Origin: Leptospira sp. 96542
GTDB taxonomy: Bacteria > Spirochaetota > Leptospiria > Leptospirales > Leptospiraceae
Reading direction: 5' to 3'
Assembly (NCBI GenBank): GCA_029310945.1
Contig: JARJFC010000083.1
Coordinates: 1 to 10,491, forward strand
DNA length: 10,491 nucleotides
Below are positions 4,681 through 10,491 of this stretch, in pieces (within the stretch, counting starts at the first letter, position 1; each line of letters opens with the position of its first letter). The notes under the pieces are model-generated. The model saw nothing but the letters and a program-made list of their open reading frames with translations, ran no database searches and was not told where the DNA came from. Both the position numbers and the translations under genes were made by a program.

Positions 4681-5478
4681 TCAAATGGTTGGAATTGTTC
4701 CACCATCAATGACGTATTCTTGCCCCGTGATTGAAGCGGCACGGCCAGAAGAAAGAAATGCAACAAGCTCTGCGACTTCGGCTGGTTTGGCAGGTCTTCC
4801 GATTGGAATTCCACCTAGGGCATCCATGACTGTTTGAGCCGCTTGTTCTATTGAAATTTTATTCGTGGCTGCAATTCTTTCCATCATCGCATTGGATGCG
4901 TCAGTTGAAACCCAACCCGGGGAAACTACATTCACTCGAATCCCTTTCGGAGAAATTTCCTTTGAAAGGCTTTTGCTATAGTTTGTAAGAGCCGCTTTGG
5001 CCGCTGCGTAGGCAATTGTTGATTCATGAAGAGGCAAAGATCTTTGGATACTCGAAATGTGAATGATAGAACCAGCTCCGAATTCCAACATTATTGGTAC
5101 GAGGCTTCGATCTAAACGAACAGCGGTAAATAAGTTCAAATCGAATGCTTTTTTCCATTCTACTTCTGTTTGCGCAATGAATCCACCACCTGGCGAATCG
5201 GAACCACCAGCAACATGAACAATTATATCTATTCCTCCGAGTAGAGTAATCGTTTCTTTCGATACAGAATTAGTTCCTTCTACTGTTGTCAAATCTGCTT
5301 CAATAAAATGCACACCGTAAGGAATCTCCTTAGTTTTGTTCCGAGCTGTGGTTACAATTTTAGCTCCTGATAGGACGAATCTTTGAACAATTGCTGCTCC
5401 TTGTCCCTTGGTTCCACCAGTTACGAGTATGCGTTTATCCTTGAATTCAAAAGGATTCACTTCAAATGGGTAGTTCAT
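4681..5478 (-). CDS. SDR family NAD(P)-dependent oxidoreductase
   Basis: The start is taken at ATG 5478, which has AGGAG 6 nt upstream. ATG 5496 lies too close to the -10 to be transcribed with a leader. The 265-residue protein is a classical short-chain dehydrogenase: TGGTKGQG cofactor motif (residues 20-27), acidic DL (62-63), VAGG in place of NNAG (about 89-92), Asn115, catalytic Ser142/143, Tyr157 and Lys161 (YAAAK), the PGW turn (187-189) and an ITGQEYVIDGG ending. All four members of the Asn-Ser-Tyr-Lys tetrad are present, so it should be active. An arginine after the second strand (TTARN) hints at NADPH preference. The substrate is unknown. The gene is divergent from tetR with operators between them, which makes it the regulator's likely target. 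Confidence 0.92.
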   Translation of the reverse strand: MNYPFEVNPFEFKDKRILVTGGTKGQGAAIVQRFVLSGAKIVTTARNKTKEIPYGVHFIEADLTTVEGTNSVSKETITLLGGIDIIVHVAGGSDSPGGGFIAQTEVEWKKAFDLNLFTAVRLDRSLVPIMLEFGAGSIIHISSIQRSLPLHESTIAYAAAKAALTNYSKSLSKEISPKGIRVNVVSPGWVSTDASNAMMERIAATNKISIEQAAQTVMDALGGIPIGRPAKPAEVAELVAFLSSGRAASITGQEYVIDGGTIPTI

Positions 5479-5496
5479 ATTTACTCCTGTTTTCAT

Positions 5497-5526
5497 ATTT
5501 TAATACAATTCTGTATTAAAAATCAA
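5497..5526 (-). promoter_or_regulatory. Promoter of the SDR gene
   Basis: On the minus strand TTGATT (5526-5521) and TAAAAT (5502-5497) are 18 nt apart. Transcription would start near 5490, leaving a leader of about 12 nt with the AGGAG site. This supports ATG 5478 over ATG 5496. The spacer is entirely occupied by palindrome O1. Confidence 0.55.
5498..5521. promoter_or_regulatory. TetR operator O1 (perfect palindrome)
   Basis: TTTTAATACA and TGTATTAAAA form perfect 10-bp arms around ATTC. The site lies between the -35 and -10 of the SDR promoter, an ideal position for repression by the divergently encoded TetR protein. Confidence 0.75.
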
Positions 5527-5527
5527 C

Positions 5528-5556
5528 TTGAAAATAAATATTCACACATGTAGACT
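5528..5556 (+). promoter_or_regulatory. Candidate tetR promoter
   Basis: TTGAAA (5528-5533) and TAGACT (5551-5556) are separated by 17 nt. The start point would be near 5563, just upstream of O2, so a bound repressor at O2 would block elongation or initiation. Confidence 0.45.
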
Positions 5557-5570
5557 TAGTTTTTTTATTG

Positions 5571-5594
5571 TTTTAATACAGTTTTGAATCAATA
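5571..5594. promoter_or_regulatory. TetR operator O2 (one exact arm, one degenerate arm)
   Basis: The left arm TTTTAATACA is identical to that of O1, with the same 4-nt spacer length (GTTT). The right arm TGAATCAATA matches the ideal arm only partly. It sits 8 nt before the tetR ATG and probably serves weaker autorepression. O1 and O2 are 73 bp apart centre to centre, about seven helical turns. Confidence 0.6.
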
Positions 5595-5602
5595 ATTGAG
5601 AT

Positions 5603-6193
5603 ATGAAGACAAAAAAAGGCGAAAAAGAAAAGTTACGTCGCGTCATTTTGGACAAAGCAATAAGCTATTTTAAGAAACGTGGTCATGGTGGCACAGGTAC
5701 GGATCAGATTATGACTTACATGGGACTGACAAGAGGAGCCTTATACAGCCACTTCAAATCAAAGGATGATCTTTTTGCAAATGCTGTCTGCCATGACTTA
5801 AAGAGATTAGAAGAATCTTTGGTTCATCAGTTCACTCACGAAGGTTCTCTTGCGCTGCAAAAAATTATTGAAGATCATCTTTCAGAAAAAAGTCTTAAAG
5901 ATATTGAAGGAGGATGTGCATTCACTTCTTTGAGTAGTGATATGCAAAGGAGTAAAACCTCGCACAGAGGTTTATATGAAGCATACATGAATCGCATTTA
6001 TGCTTTGTTTGCAAAAGCTCTCCACGAACAATTTCCTGAAGATTCAGAAGATCTATGCCATATTAAGGCACTTAATTTATATTCAGGGCTTGTTGGAACT
6101 CTAACAATGGCTAGGACAATGAAAGACACAGCGAAAGCTAGAGAAATTCTTGAAGCAGGGAGAGAGTTTTTAAAGAAGAGTTTTCTGCGATAG
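5603..6193 (+). CDS. TetR/AcrR family transcriptional regulator
   Basis: The protein has 196 residues, normal for the family. The N-terminal DNA-binding domain reads AISYFKKRGHGGTGTDQIMT (about 19-38), then MGLTRGALYSHFKSKDDLF, the diagnostic TetR recognition helix and LYxHFxSKDDL turn (residues 40-58). The C-terminal ligand and dimer domain is all-helical and resembles the NemR/AcrR-type group (EGGCAFTSLSSDM, about 102-114). Cys63 and Cys105 are the cysteines in the regulator's first half, and Cys105 lies in a conserved position of that group, so a thiol-reactive ligand is possible. The gene is divergent from the SDR gene with two matched operators between them. The start has only a weak GAG 5 nt upstream. 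It converges with the MliC-like gene. Confidence 0.92.
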   Translation: MKTKKGEKEKLRRVILDKAISYFKKRGHGGTGTDQIMTYMGLTRGALYSHFKSKDDLFANAVCHDLKRLEESLVHQFTHEGSLALQKIIEDHLSEKSLKDIEGGCAFTSLSSDMQRSKTSHRGLYEAYMNRIYALFAKALHEQFPEDSEDLCHIKALNLYSGLVGTLTMARTMKDTAKAREILEAGREFLKKSFLR

Positions 6194-6222
6194 GGGAGTA
6201 TAGCTAAGTGAAATATTTCAAT

Positions 6223-6606
6223 TTATCGATTTTCTTGCGTTATAACTTCTTTGAATGTACCTGTTATTTCCCAATCACCTTTTCCGTCAGGGTTCATCAT
6301 AAACGCTCCATCGCCTTTTGCCCACCAAACTAAAGTTTTGTTATCTGTATAACGGGCTCCAGAAGCTGCGATAGTTTGGTTTAATGTGATCCATTGTCCA
6401 TCCGAATTTTTGAGTGTCACTGAGTAAATACCTTCACCATTTGCTGGGTTGTGGTAAATTGTTGTGATAGAACGGCCATTTTCATCTTTGTAAACTACTT
6501 CGATTTCTTCGTAAGTAGGTGCACAAGTGAAAGATAATAGAAAAATAGAAATTCCAACAAAAATAGATATTTTGCTTATTTTGATTTCAACATCTTTAGT
6601 ATTCAT
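6223..6606 (-). CDS. MliC-family lysozyme-inhibitor lipoprotein
   Basis: The 127-residue protein starts at ATG 6606 with GGAG 5 nt upstream. A basic N-terminus and hydrophobic segment (residues about 13-26, SIFVGISIFLLSF) end in the lipobox LSFTC, so Cys28 is the likely lipidated residue. Ser at -3 and Thr at -1 are unusual but tolerated in spirochaetes. The mature domain has the MliC/PliC signature: ASGARY (about 81-86), then TLVWWAKGDGAFM, corresponding to the FW-x-KG-x-EA strand. In P. aeruginosa MliC, the serine of SGxxY and the lysine of WxKG reach into the c-type lysozyme active site; both are present here. The protein should protect peptidoglycan from host or predator lysozyme. It converges with tetR and is insulated upstream by a terminator. 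Confidence 0.82.
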   Translation of the reverse strand: MNTKDVEIKISKISIFVGISIFLLSFTCAPTYEEIEVVYKDENGRSITTIYHNPANGEGIYSVTLKNSDGQWITLNQTIAASGARYTDNKTLVWWAKGDGAFMMNPDGKGDWEITGTFKEVITQENR

Positions 6607-6702
6607 GCGAACTCCATCGTTTAAGTGTTAGAGCCTATATTGTTATGTGAAGCTTCAATTGCAATCCTAAGTCGAAACGTTTTGAGCAGTTTATTATTAC
6701 TG

Positions 6703-6725
6703 TAAAAACCCCCTGTTCTGGGGGT
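6703..6725 (-). terminator. Rho-independent terminator reading leftward, upstream of the MliC-like gene
   Basis: On the minus strand ACCCCC-AGAACA-GGGGGT forms a 6-bp GC-rich stem (6725-6708) followed directly by T residues (6708-6704). In this direction it would stop antisense transcripts from the split-barrel/cyclase side before they reach the MliC-like gene. Read on the plus strand it lacks a T-tract, but it would form a hairpin in any long leader of the 6783 gene. Confidence 0.65.
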
Positions 6726-6744
6726 AAATTGATTGAATTCTCAT

Positions 6745-6750
6745 TTGACA
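6745..6750 (+). promoter_or_regulatory. Consensus -35 hexamer ahead of the split-barrel/cyclase operon
   Basis: TTGACA is a perfect -35, 33 nt before the ATG at 6783. No good -10 stands at 16-18 nt; the best lie at non-standard spacing within TTAATG/CAATCA. It is plausible as the operon promoter, but incomplete. Confidence 0.3.
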
Positions 6751-6782
6751 ATTAATTTTGTTAATGCCCAATCAATAGGAAT

Positions 6783-7247
6783 ATGATCAGTCAAGAAATT
6801 CTAAATCTAATGAATGCAAATTCTGTATTTGCTTTGGGAACTGCAAACGGACAGAATGTACCATTTTATACAAGAAGTTTTTATGTTCAGGGTAATGTTG
6901 GTGATACTGAATTAAAAATTCACATTCCAGAAATAATGGCAGTGCGTCCTTTGAAGGATCTGAAAGAAAATCCACTAATGTCGGTGAATATTGCGGATGT
7001 TACGAATTTTTTTGCCCGTCAAATTAAAGGTAAGTTTAAGGAAATGAGACTTACTACAAAGGATGAGATGGTATTAATCAATCAATTCCATAGTAAAATT
7101 GGAGATCTTCTGAATCAATTTTTTGGCTCAAACTTGGCAGATGGTTGGAAACGTTTCATAGTAGAACCTTCAGTTTGTATTATCATGGAAATTCAAGAAG
7201 TCTATGAACAAACACCTAAAAGAGGCACAGGAGGAAAATTATCATGA
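6783..7247 (+). CDS. Split-barrel flavin/haem-binding protein of the PNPOx-like superfamily, first copy
   Basis: The 154-residue protein opens with a helix and first barrel strands (NANSVFALGTANGQNVPFYT, residues 11-30). It continues with LKENPLMSVNIADVTNFF and a RQIKGKFKEM strand (79-88), and ends EIQEVYEQTPKRGTGGKL. The ENP...V turn, the QIKG strand and the QTP ending are characteristic of pyridoxamine-phosphate-oxidase-like flavin reductases or FMN-binding proteins. It is much shorter than true PdxH and lacks its substrate residues as far as I can see, so pyridoxal synthesis is unlikely. Binding of FMN, F420 or haem is possible. AGGA lies only 2 nt before ATG 6783. Its TGA overlaps the ATG of the next gene by 4 nt, indicating translational coupling. 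Confidence 0.75.
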   Translation: MISQEILNLMNANSVFALGTANGQNVPFYTRSFYVQGNVGDTELKIHIPEIMAVRPLKDLKENPLMSVNIADVTNFFARQIKGKFKEMRLTTKDEMVLINQFHSKIGDLLNQFFGSNLADGWKRFIVEPSVCIIMEIQEVYEQTPKRGTGGKLS

Positions 7248-7651
7248 AATTACCAAAAGAAATATTGCCTTCTCTCAACGGAATCGTTCCTTCTTCTATG
7301 GCCACTTGCAGTAAAAATGGAGTCCCCAATGTAGGAGTCATCTCTCAGGTTTTTTATGTGAATGAAAACCAAGTAGCGATTTCGCATCAATTTTTTTCCA
7401 AGACAAGTCAGAATCTACAAGAGAATCCGAAGGCACATATTCAAGTAATGGATCCTAGTAACTCATGTCCTTGGTTTTTGGAAGTTGAGTTTTCTCATTC
7501 AGAGAATTCTGGTGAAGTATTTGATCAGATGGATATGCAATTGGAAGCAATTGCCTCTACGTGCGGAATGGAAGAAGTGTTTAGTTTGGAAGCGGCATAT
7601 ATTTTTAACGTTCTGAGTGTTCGCAAAGGAGATGAGACCCAAAGTCATTGA
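7244..7651 (+). CDS. Split-barrel PNPOx-like protein, second copy (sensor-associated type)
   Basis: The 135-residue protein shows the split-barrel core: LNGIVPSSMATCSKNGVPNV (residues 11-30), GVISQVFYVNENQVAIS, then FFSKTSQNLQENPKAHIQV (51-69). A DPSNSCPW turn follows, and later a helical stretch before AAYIFNVLSV. It is more compact than, and clearly different from, the upstream protein. Domains with this P-S-x-x-A-T-C-S...G-x-P-N-V pattern are, to my knowledge, often fused to GAF, kinase or cyclase modules, so a free-standing copy next to a GAF-cyclase is suggestive. Cys22, Cys75 and Cys107 are candidate redox or ligand residues. GGAGG-like AGAGGCACAGGAGG sits just upstream of ATG 7244, inside the preceding gene. 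The stop is 2 nt from the cyclase ATG. Confidence 0.75.
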   Translation: MKLPKEILPSLNGIVPSSMATCSKNGVPNVGVISQVFYVNENQVAISHQFFSKTSQNLQENPKAHIQVMDPSNSCPWFLEVEFSHSENSGEVFDQMDMQLEAIASTCGMEEVFSLEAAYIFNVLSVRKGDETQSH

Positions 7652-7653
7652 AC

Positions 7654-9627
7654 ATGAAACCAATCGAAGCAATCAGCGATCCAAAAGGAAATAAGGAAGA
7701 GATTCTTGCCGTGCAAGAAAAGATCGATGTGTTAAATGGAGAATTGAAAAGAAAAAAATTAGAGTTTTCTGTAATTCAGATTCTTTCTAACGAAATTATC
7801 ACAAGTTTAGATTTGGATCGTATCTTTCAAGTTGCGATGCAGAGTTTGGATGAATACTTCGGATTTTCGCATTCGCTAATTCTATTGAATGACTCAGATA
7901 ATAATATGTTAACTGTATCGGCTAGTCATGGTTATTTTGGGGAGGGTCTTGGTGCGAGAGTTGCCATCGGGCAAGGTGTCATCGGTGTTGTAGCTAAAAG
8001 AAGAAAAATGATGCGTTCAAGCGGAATGGGTTATCGTAAAATTTACGTTCAGTCTGTTCAAAAAAATATGAATTTGGAAGAAGTAATCGTTCCACTTCCT
8101 GGATTGCAAAATGTCGGTAGCCAACTAGCAATTCCCCTTGTTGTAAAAGATGATTTGATTGGTGTTTATGCGATAGAAAGTTCTGAGCTGAATGCTTTTG
8201 ATTCTATCGACGAACAAATATTAATGATTGTTGGCAACCAAATTGGGTCTGCTATATCCAATGCCCAGGCGTATAGACAAATAGAAGAATTAAAAGTTGG
8301 GTTAGAAATAAAAGTTTTTGAAAGAACCAAAAAATTAGAAAAACAAAAAAAAGAAATCCAAGAACTCAATTTATTGATTAAGAGTCTCAATGAGAATTTG
8401 GATCTTGAGTTTATCATGGAGAAAGTTCATAAATATCTTAAAGATAAATACAGAATTCAATATTTTTCACTTTTCGGTTTTTCAAAAAATAAGAATTATC
8501 TTTCTCTCTTGGTAACTAAATTGCCAGATCACCTTTCAGCATATATACTTACGAAAATTAGAAATATACAAATTCCCATTCATTTAAATAAGGGAGGAAG
8601 TTTCCAAGTATTAAAACAAAGAAAACCACTTTATGTGAAAAACGGAATGCATCCTAGATGGCAAAATTATTTAACCAAAGAAGAACTATTTGTTATCGTA
8701 AATTCTGAAATAAAAAGTTACCTTTCGATTCCTTTGATTGTAAATAGCGAACCTATCGGTGTTTTGAATTTTAGTAACTCGGAGGAAGATTTCAATGTAT
8801 CGAAATATGATATTGATCAGATATCAATTTTATGTGAAAATCTTGCAGGAATCATTTATAGTTCAAAATTATTTTCTGAAATTGAAGAGGAAAAGAACCG
8901 TACCGAATCAGAAAAGGAAAAAACAGATAAACTATTATTAAATATTTTACCGCCCACTGTCGCAAATGAACTGAAAGAGACGAACATGGTAAAACCTCAA
9001 TACATCCAATCAGCTTCTGTCTTATTCACTGACTTTGTGGGTTTTACTCAAATATCAGAAAATCTCTCGCCTGCAGAACTCATTCAAGAATTGGATGGTT
9101 GTTTTAGTCAATTTGATGGAATCTGCAAACACAATAATTTAGAAAAATTGAAAACGATTGGCGATGCATACATGTGTGCAGGCGGACTTCCAGTTATAAA
9201 TAAAACTCATCCAATTGATATCTGTTTGGCGGCACTTGAATTCCGATCGTTCATGTTGCAAATGGGGGAGATTAAAAAAACCCTTGGTCTTCCTTTTTGG
9301 GAGTTAAGAATCGGAATACACACAGGCTCTGTTACTGCCGGAGTCATTGGAACTGAGAAATTTTCTTATGATATTTGGGGAGATACCGTGAATACGGCTA
9401 GTCGGATGGAATCGTCGGGAGAGCCAGGAAAAATCAATATTTCTGAAACTACCTATGAATTAGTGAATCACTTGTTTCAATGTGAAAGTCGTGGACGAAT
9501 CGTAGCCAAAGGGAAAGGAGCAGTAGAGATGTATTTTTTGGAACGTATTCGGCCAGTATTTTCTGCTGATCCTATTGGACTAGTTCCTAACGATAAGTTT
9601 TTTCTACAACTTGAAAGATACAAATAG
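7654..9627 (+). CDS. GAF-GAF-class III adenylate cyclase
   Basis: The start is taken as ATG 7654, 2 nt after the preceding stop; a TTG at 7648 overlapping that stop is the alternative. The 657-residue protein has an N-terminal coiled coil (about 12-45), GAF1 (about 46-205), a charged coiled coil (206-246), GAF2 (about 248-405) and a linker helix (408-446). The helix ends in LLLNILPPTVANELK, which leads into a class III cyclase domain (452-632). Catalytic residues are all present: metal ligands Asp460 and Asp504, adenine-selecting Lys500 (LKTIGD) and Asp573 (YDIWGD), and transition-state Asn580 and Arg584. Lys/Asp rather than Glu/Cys predicts cAMP, not cGMP. There is no membrane helix, so it is cytosolic. 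The GAF domains should bind a ligand that gates the dimer; the upstream split-barrel proteins may supply that signal. Confidence 0.93.
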   Translation: MKPIEAISDPKGNKEEILAVQEKIDVLNGELKRKKLEFSVIQILSNEIITSLDLDRIFQVAMQSLDEYFGFSHSLILLNDSDNNMLTVSASHGYFGEGLGARVAIGQGVIGVVAKRRKMMRSSGMGYRKIYVQSVQKNMNLEEVIVPLPGLQNVGSQLAIPLVVKDDLIGVYAIESSELNAFDSIDEQILMIVGNQIGSAISNAQAYRQIEELKVGLEIKVFERTKKLEKQKKEIQELNLLIKSLNENLDLEFIMEKVHKYLKDKYRIQYFSLFGFSKNKNYLSLLVTKLPDHLSAYILTKIRNIQIPIHLNKGGSFQVLKQRKPLYVKNGMHPRWQNYLTKEELFVIVNSEIKSYLSIPLIVNSEPIGVLNFSNSEEDFNVSKYDIDQISILCENLAGIIYSSKLFSEIEEEKNRTESEKEKTDKLLLNILPPTVANELKETNMVKPQYIQSASVLFTDFVGFTQISENLSPAELIQELDGCFSQFDGICKHNNLEKLKTIGDAYMCAGGLPVINKTHPIDICLAALEFRSFMLQMGEIKKTLGLPFWELRIGIHTGSVTAGVIGTEKFSYDIWGDTVNTASRMESSGEPGKINISETTYELVNHLFQCESRGRIVAKGKGAVEMYFLERIRPVFSADPIGLVPNDKFFLQLERYK

Positions 9628-9717
9628 GTTTCAAGAGTTAACAACTTCTTTCTATTTTCTAAATTCAGTGTCACCTAACGCAAAATTGCTGAAAATTATT
9701 TGATTTAGAGTGTTGAT

Positions 9718-10491
9718 TCAGTTTTTGAAAGGAATTTTTTTCATTCCTATGTAGAAGGGGTTATCTTTTGGAAATAGACGGAGAATCATTGATACCAAAA
9801 ACCAACCTATATTTAATACAATCGTTGATCGGATGGAATATGCAAATTTTGAAAGGGAAGCCCTCAGGCTTAAGTGACGGAATATTTTTTCCTCGTGTAA
9901 AAAATTTGAGTAACTACTAAAACTAAAATTTTCCGAACGAAATGTTTGGACAAGCATTTTGGCCGCCGAACGGCCATAACCTAAAGCGAAACTAATACCT
10001 TCACCAAACAAAGGATCAGCTCCAGCAGCATCTCCAACTAGTAAAGCATGGGGTTTGGAAATGGGAATATCGTTTTGGAAACAATGGAGTGGATGACCGA
10101 GTAGTTCAAAATTTTCTAAAATAATTCCGCGTTCTAAAAGAGCATCCTTTAATAAAATTTTTAAATCTGCCTTTTCTCTTTTTTCATTCGATCTACTATC
10201 AAAAATTCCTCTATTTATCATTTTTTCGCCATTTACTATGGAAGGAAAATCCCAGTAATAACCCTGTAACCCTCGGGGTAAGGGCGTAAAATCTAGATTC
10301 ACTATCTTTTCATCGAATAAGTATTCATCTTCAGGTCGGCATGGAGTGAGAATTTCTAATAATCTTGAGACTTTATTATTTCTTTTTAAACCTAATGATT
10401 TCCGAACAATACTGGAAGAACCATCGGCACCCACTAGAGAACGACAATAAATAGTTCCAATATTTGTCTCTACCAGATAACCATCATTTTG
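9718..10491 (-). CDS. Geranylgeranyl-reductase-type FAD-dependent oxidoreductase (C-terminal part)
   Basis: The frame is open from the right edge (QNDGYLVETN...) to the stop at 9718, giving 257 residues, so the N-terminal FAD Rossmann motif lies outside the window. Visible motifs are SLVGADGSSSIVRKSLG, the conserved DG motif of p-hydroxybenzoate-hydroxylase-fold flavoproteins, then the GYYWDFP motif typical of geranylgeranyl reductases. ALLVGDAAGADPLFGEGISF follows, the second FAD-binding motif (GD...DP..GEG). A GTG at 10434 inside GADG could be mistaken for a start; it is internal. Relatives reduce isoprenoid double bonds or hydroxylate aromatics. The C-terminus has a hydrophobic helix (STIVLNIGWFLVSMIL), consistent with membrane association and a lipid substrate. 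It converges with the cyclase gene across a 90-bp gap with no clear terminator. Confidence 0.85.
   Translation of the reverse strand, partial: QNDGYLVETNIGTIYCRSLVGADGSSSIVRKSLGLKRNNKVSRLLEILTPCRPEDEYLFDEKIVNLDFTPLPRGLQGYYWDFPSIVNGEKMINRGIFDSRSNEKREKADLKILLKDALLERGIILENFELLGHPLHCFQNDIPISKPHALLVGDAAGADPLFGEGISFALGYGRSAAKMLVQTFRSENFSFSSYSNFLHEEKIFRHLSLRASLSKFAYSIRSTIVLNIGWFLVSMILRLFPKDNPFYIGMKKIPFKN

Noticed and set aside
5479..5496. Upstream ATG (5496) as the start of the SDR gene
   Set aside because: It has no ribosome site and abuts the -10 element, so it would lie upstream of the transcript start. ATG 5478 has AGGAG.
7648..7653. TTG at 7648 as the cyclase start
   Set aside because: It is possible through the overlap with the preceding stop, but no better ribosome site supports it than the ATG 6 nt later. 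It changes the protein by only two residues.
9628..9717. Terminator between the convergent cyclase and oxidoreductase genes
   Set aside because: I searched for a GC stem with a T-run and found only short, weak pairings.
10432..10434. GTG at 10434 as the start of the right-hand oxidoreductase
   Set aside because: It lies inside the conserved VGADG motif, and the frame stays open to the window edge.

Overview
The window most likely comes from a spirochaete of the genus Leptospira, probably a saprophytic or low-virulence lineage. The basis is the low G+C with A/T-rich third codon positions, spirochaete-style lipoboxes, AAGGA/GGAG ribosome sites, many short membrane or lipoprotein orphans, and a soluble GAF-GAF-class III adenylate cyclase of a kind common in that genus. 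This is inference from sequence character, not a database match.

Layout. (a) 1-1577: the tail of a membrane protein, a small three-helix membrane protein (+), then on the minus strand a cupin and a heptad-repeat coiled-coil protein with a C-terminal membrane anchor. (b) 1663-2863: a decay zone. It holds a truncated copy of the neighbouring lipoprotein gene, a truncated copy of the small membrane-protein gene, the intact lipoprotein gene (2502-1939), two strong hairpins and a frameshifted VOC/glyoxalase pseudogene. (c) 4275-2649, minus strand: a compact MarR-led operon (MarR, DUF1398, half-size EamA transporter, broken VOC gene). Its promoter is covered by a perfect palindrome and apparently gives a leaderless marR message. 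(d) 4282-6193: a TetR regulator divergent from an SDR oxidoreductase and a downstream SnoaL/NTF2-like gene, with paired palindromic operators in the 124-bp divergent gap. (e) 6606-6223: a lipoprotein of the MliC lysozyme-inhibitor family, minus strand. (f) 6783-9627: a tightly coupled three-gene operon of two flavin-type split-barrel (PNPOx-like) proteins and a GAF-GAF-adenylate cyclase with all catalytic residues. (g) 9718-10491: the C-terminal part of a geranylgeranyl-reductase-type FAD oxidoreductase, minus strand, running off the window.

How the genes may work together. Regions (c) and (d) look like two self-contained regulator-plus-effector cassettes, each with a visible operator, of the sort that respond to small toxic or reactive molecules; no substrate can be assigned. 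Region (f) is the best candidate for an undescribed signalling system: two putative cofactor-binding split-barrel proteins are coupled to a soluble cyclase predicted to make cAMP, suggesting that redox, flavin or haem state is read out as cAMP.

Region (b) records recent genome change. A unit of a membrane gene facing a lipoprotein gene appears to have been duplicated in tandem and then collapsed by deletion, leaving two tail-end stubs.
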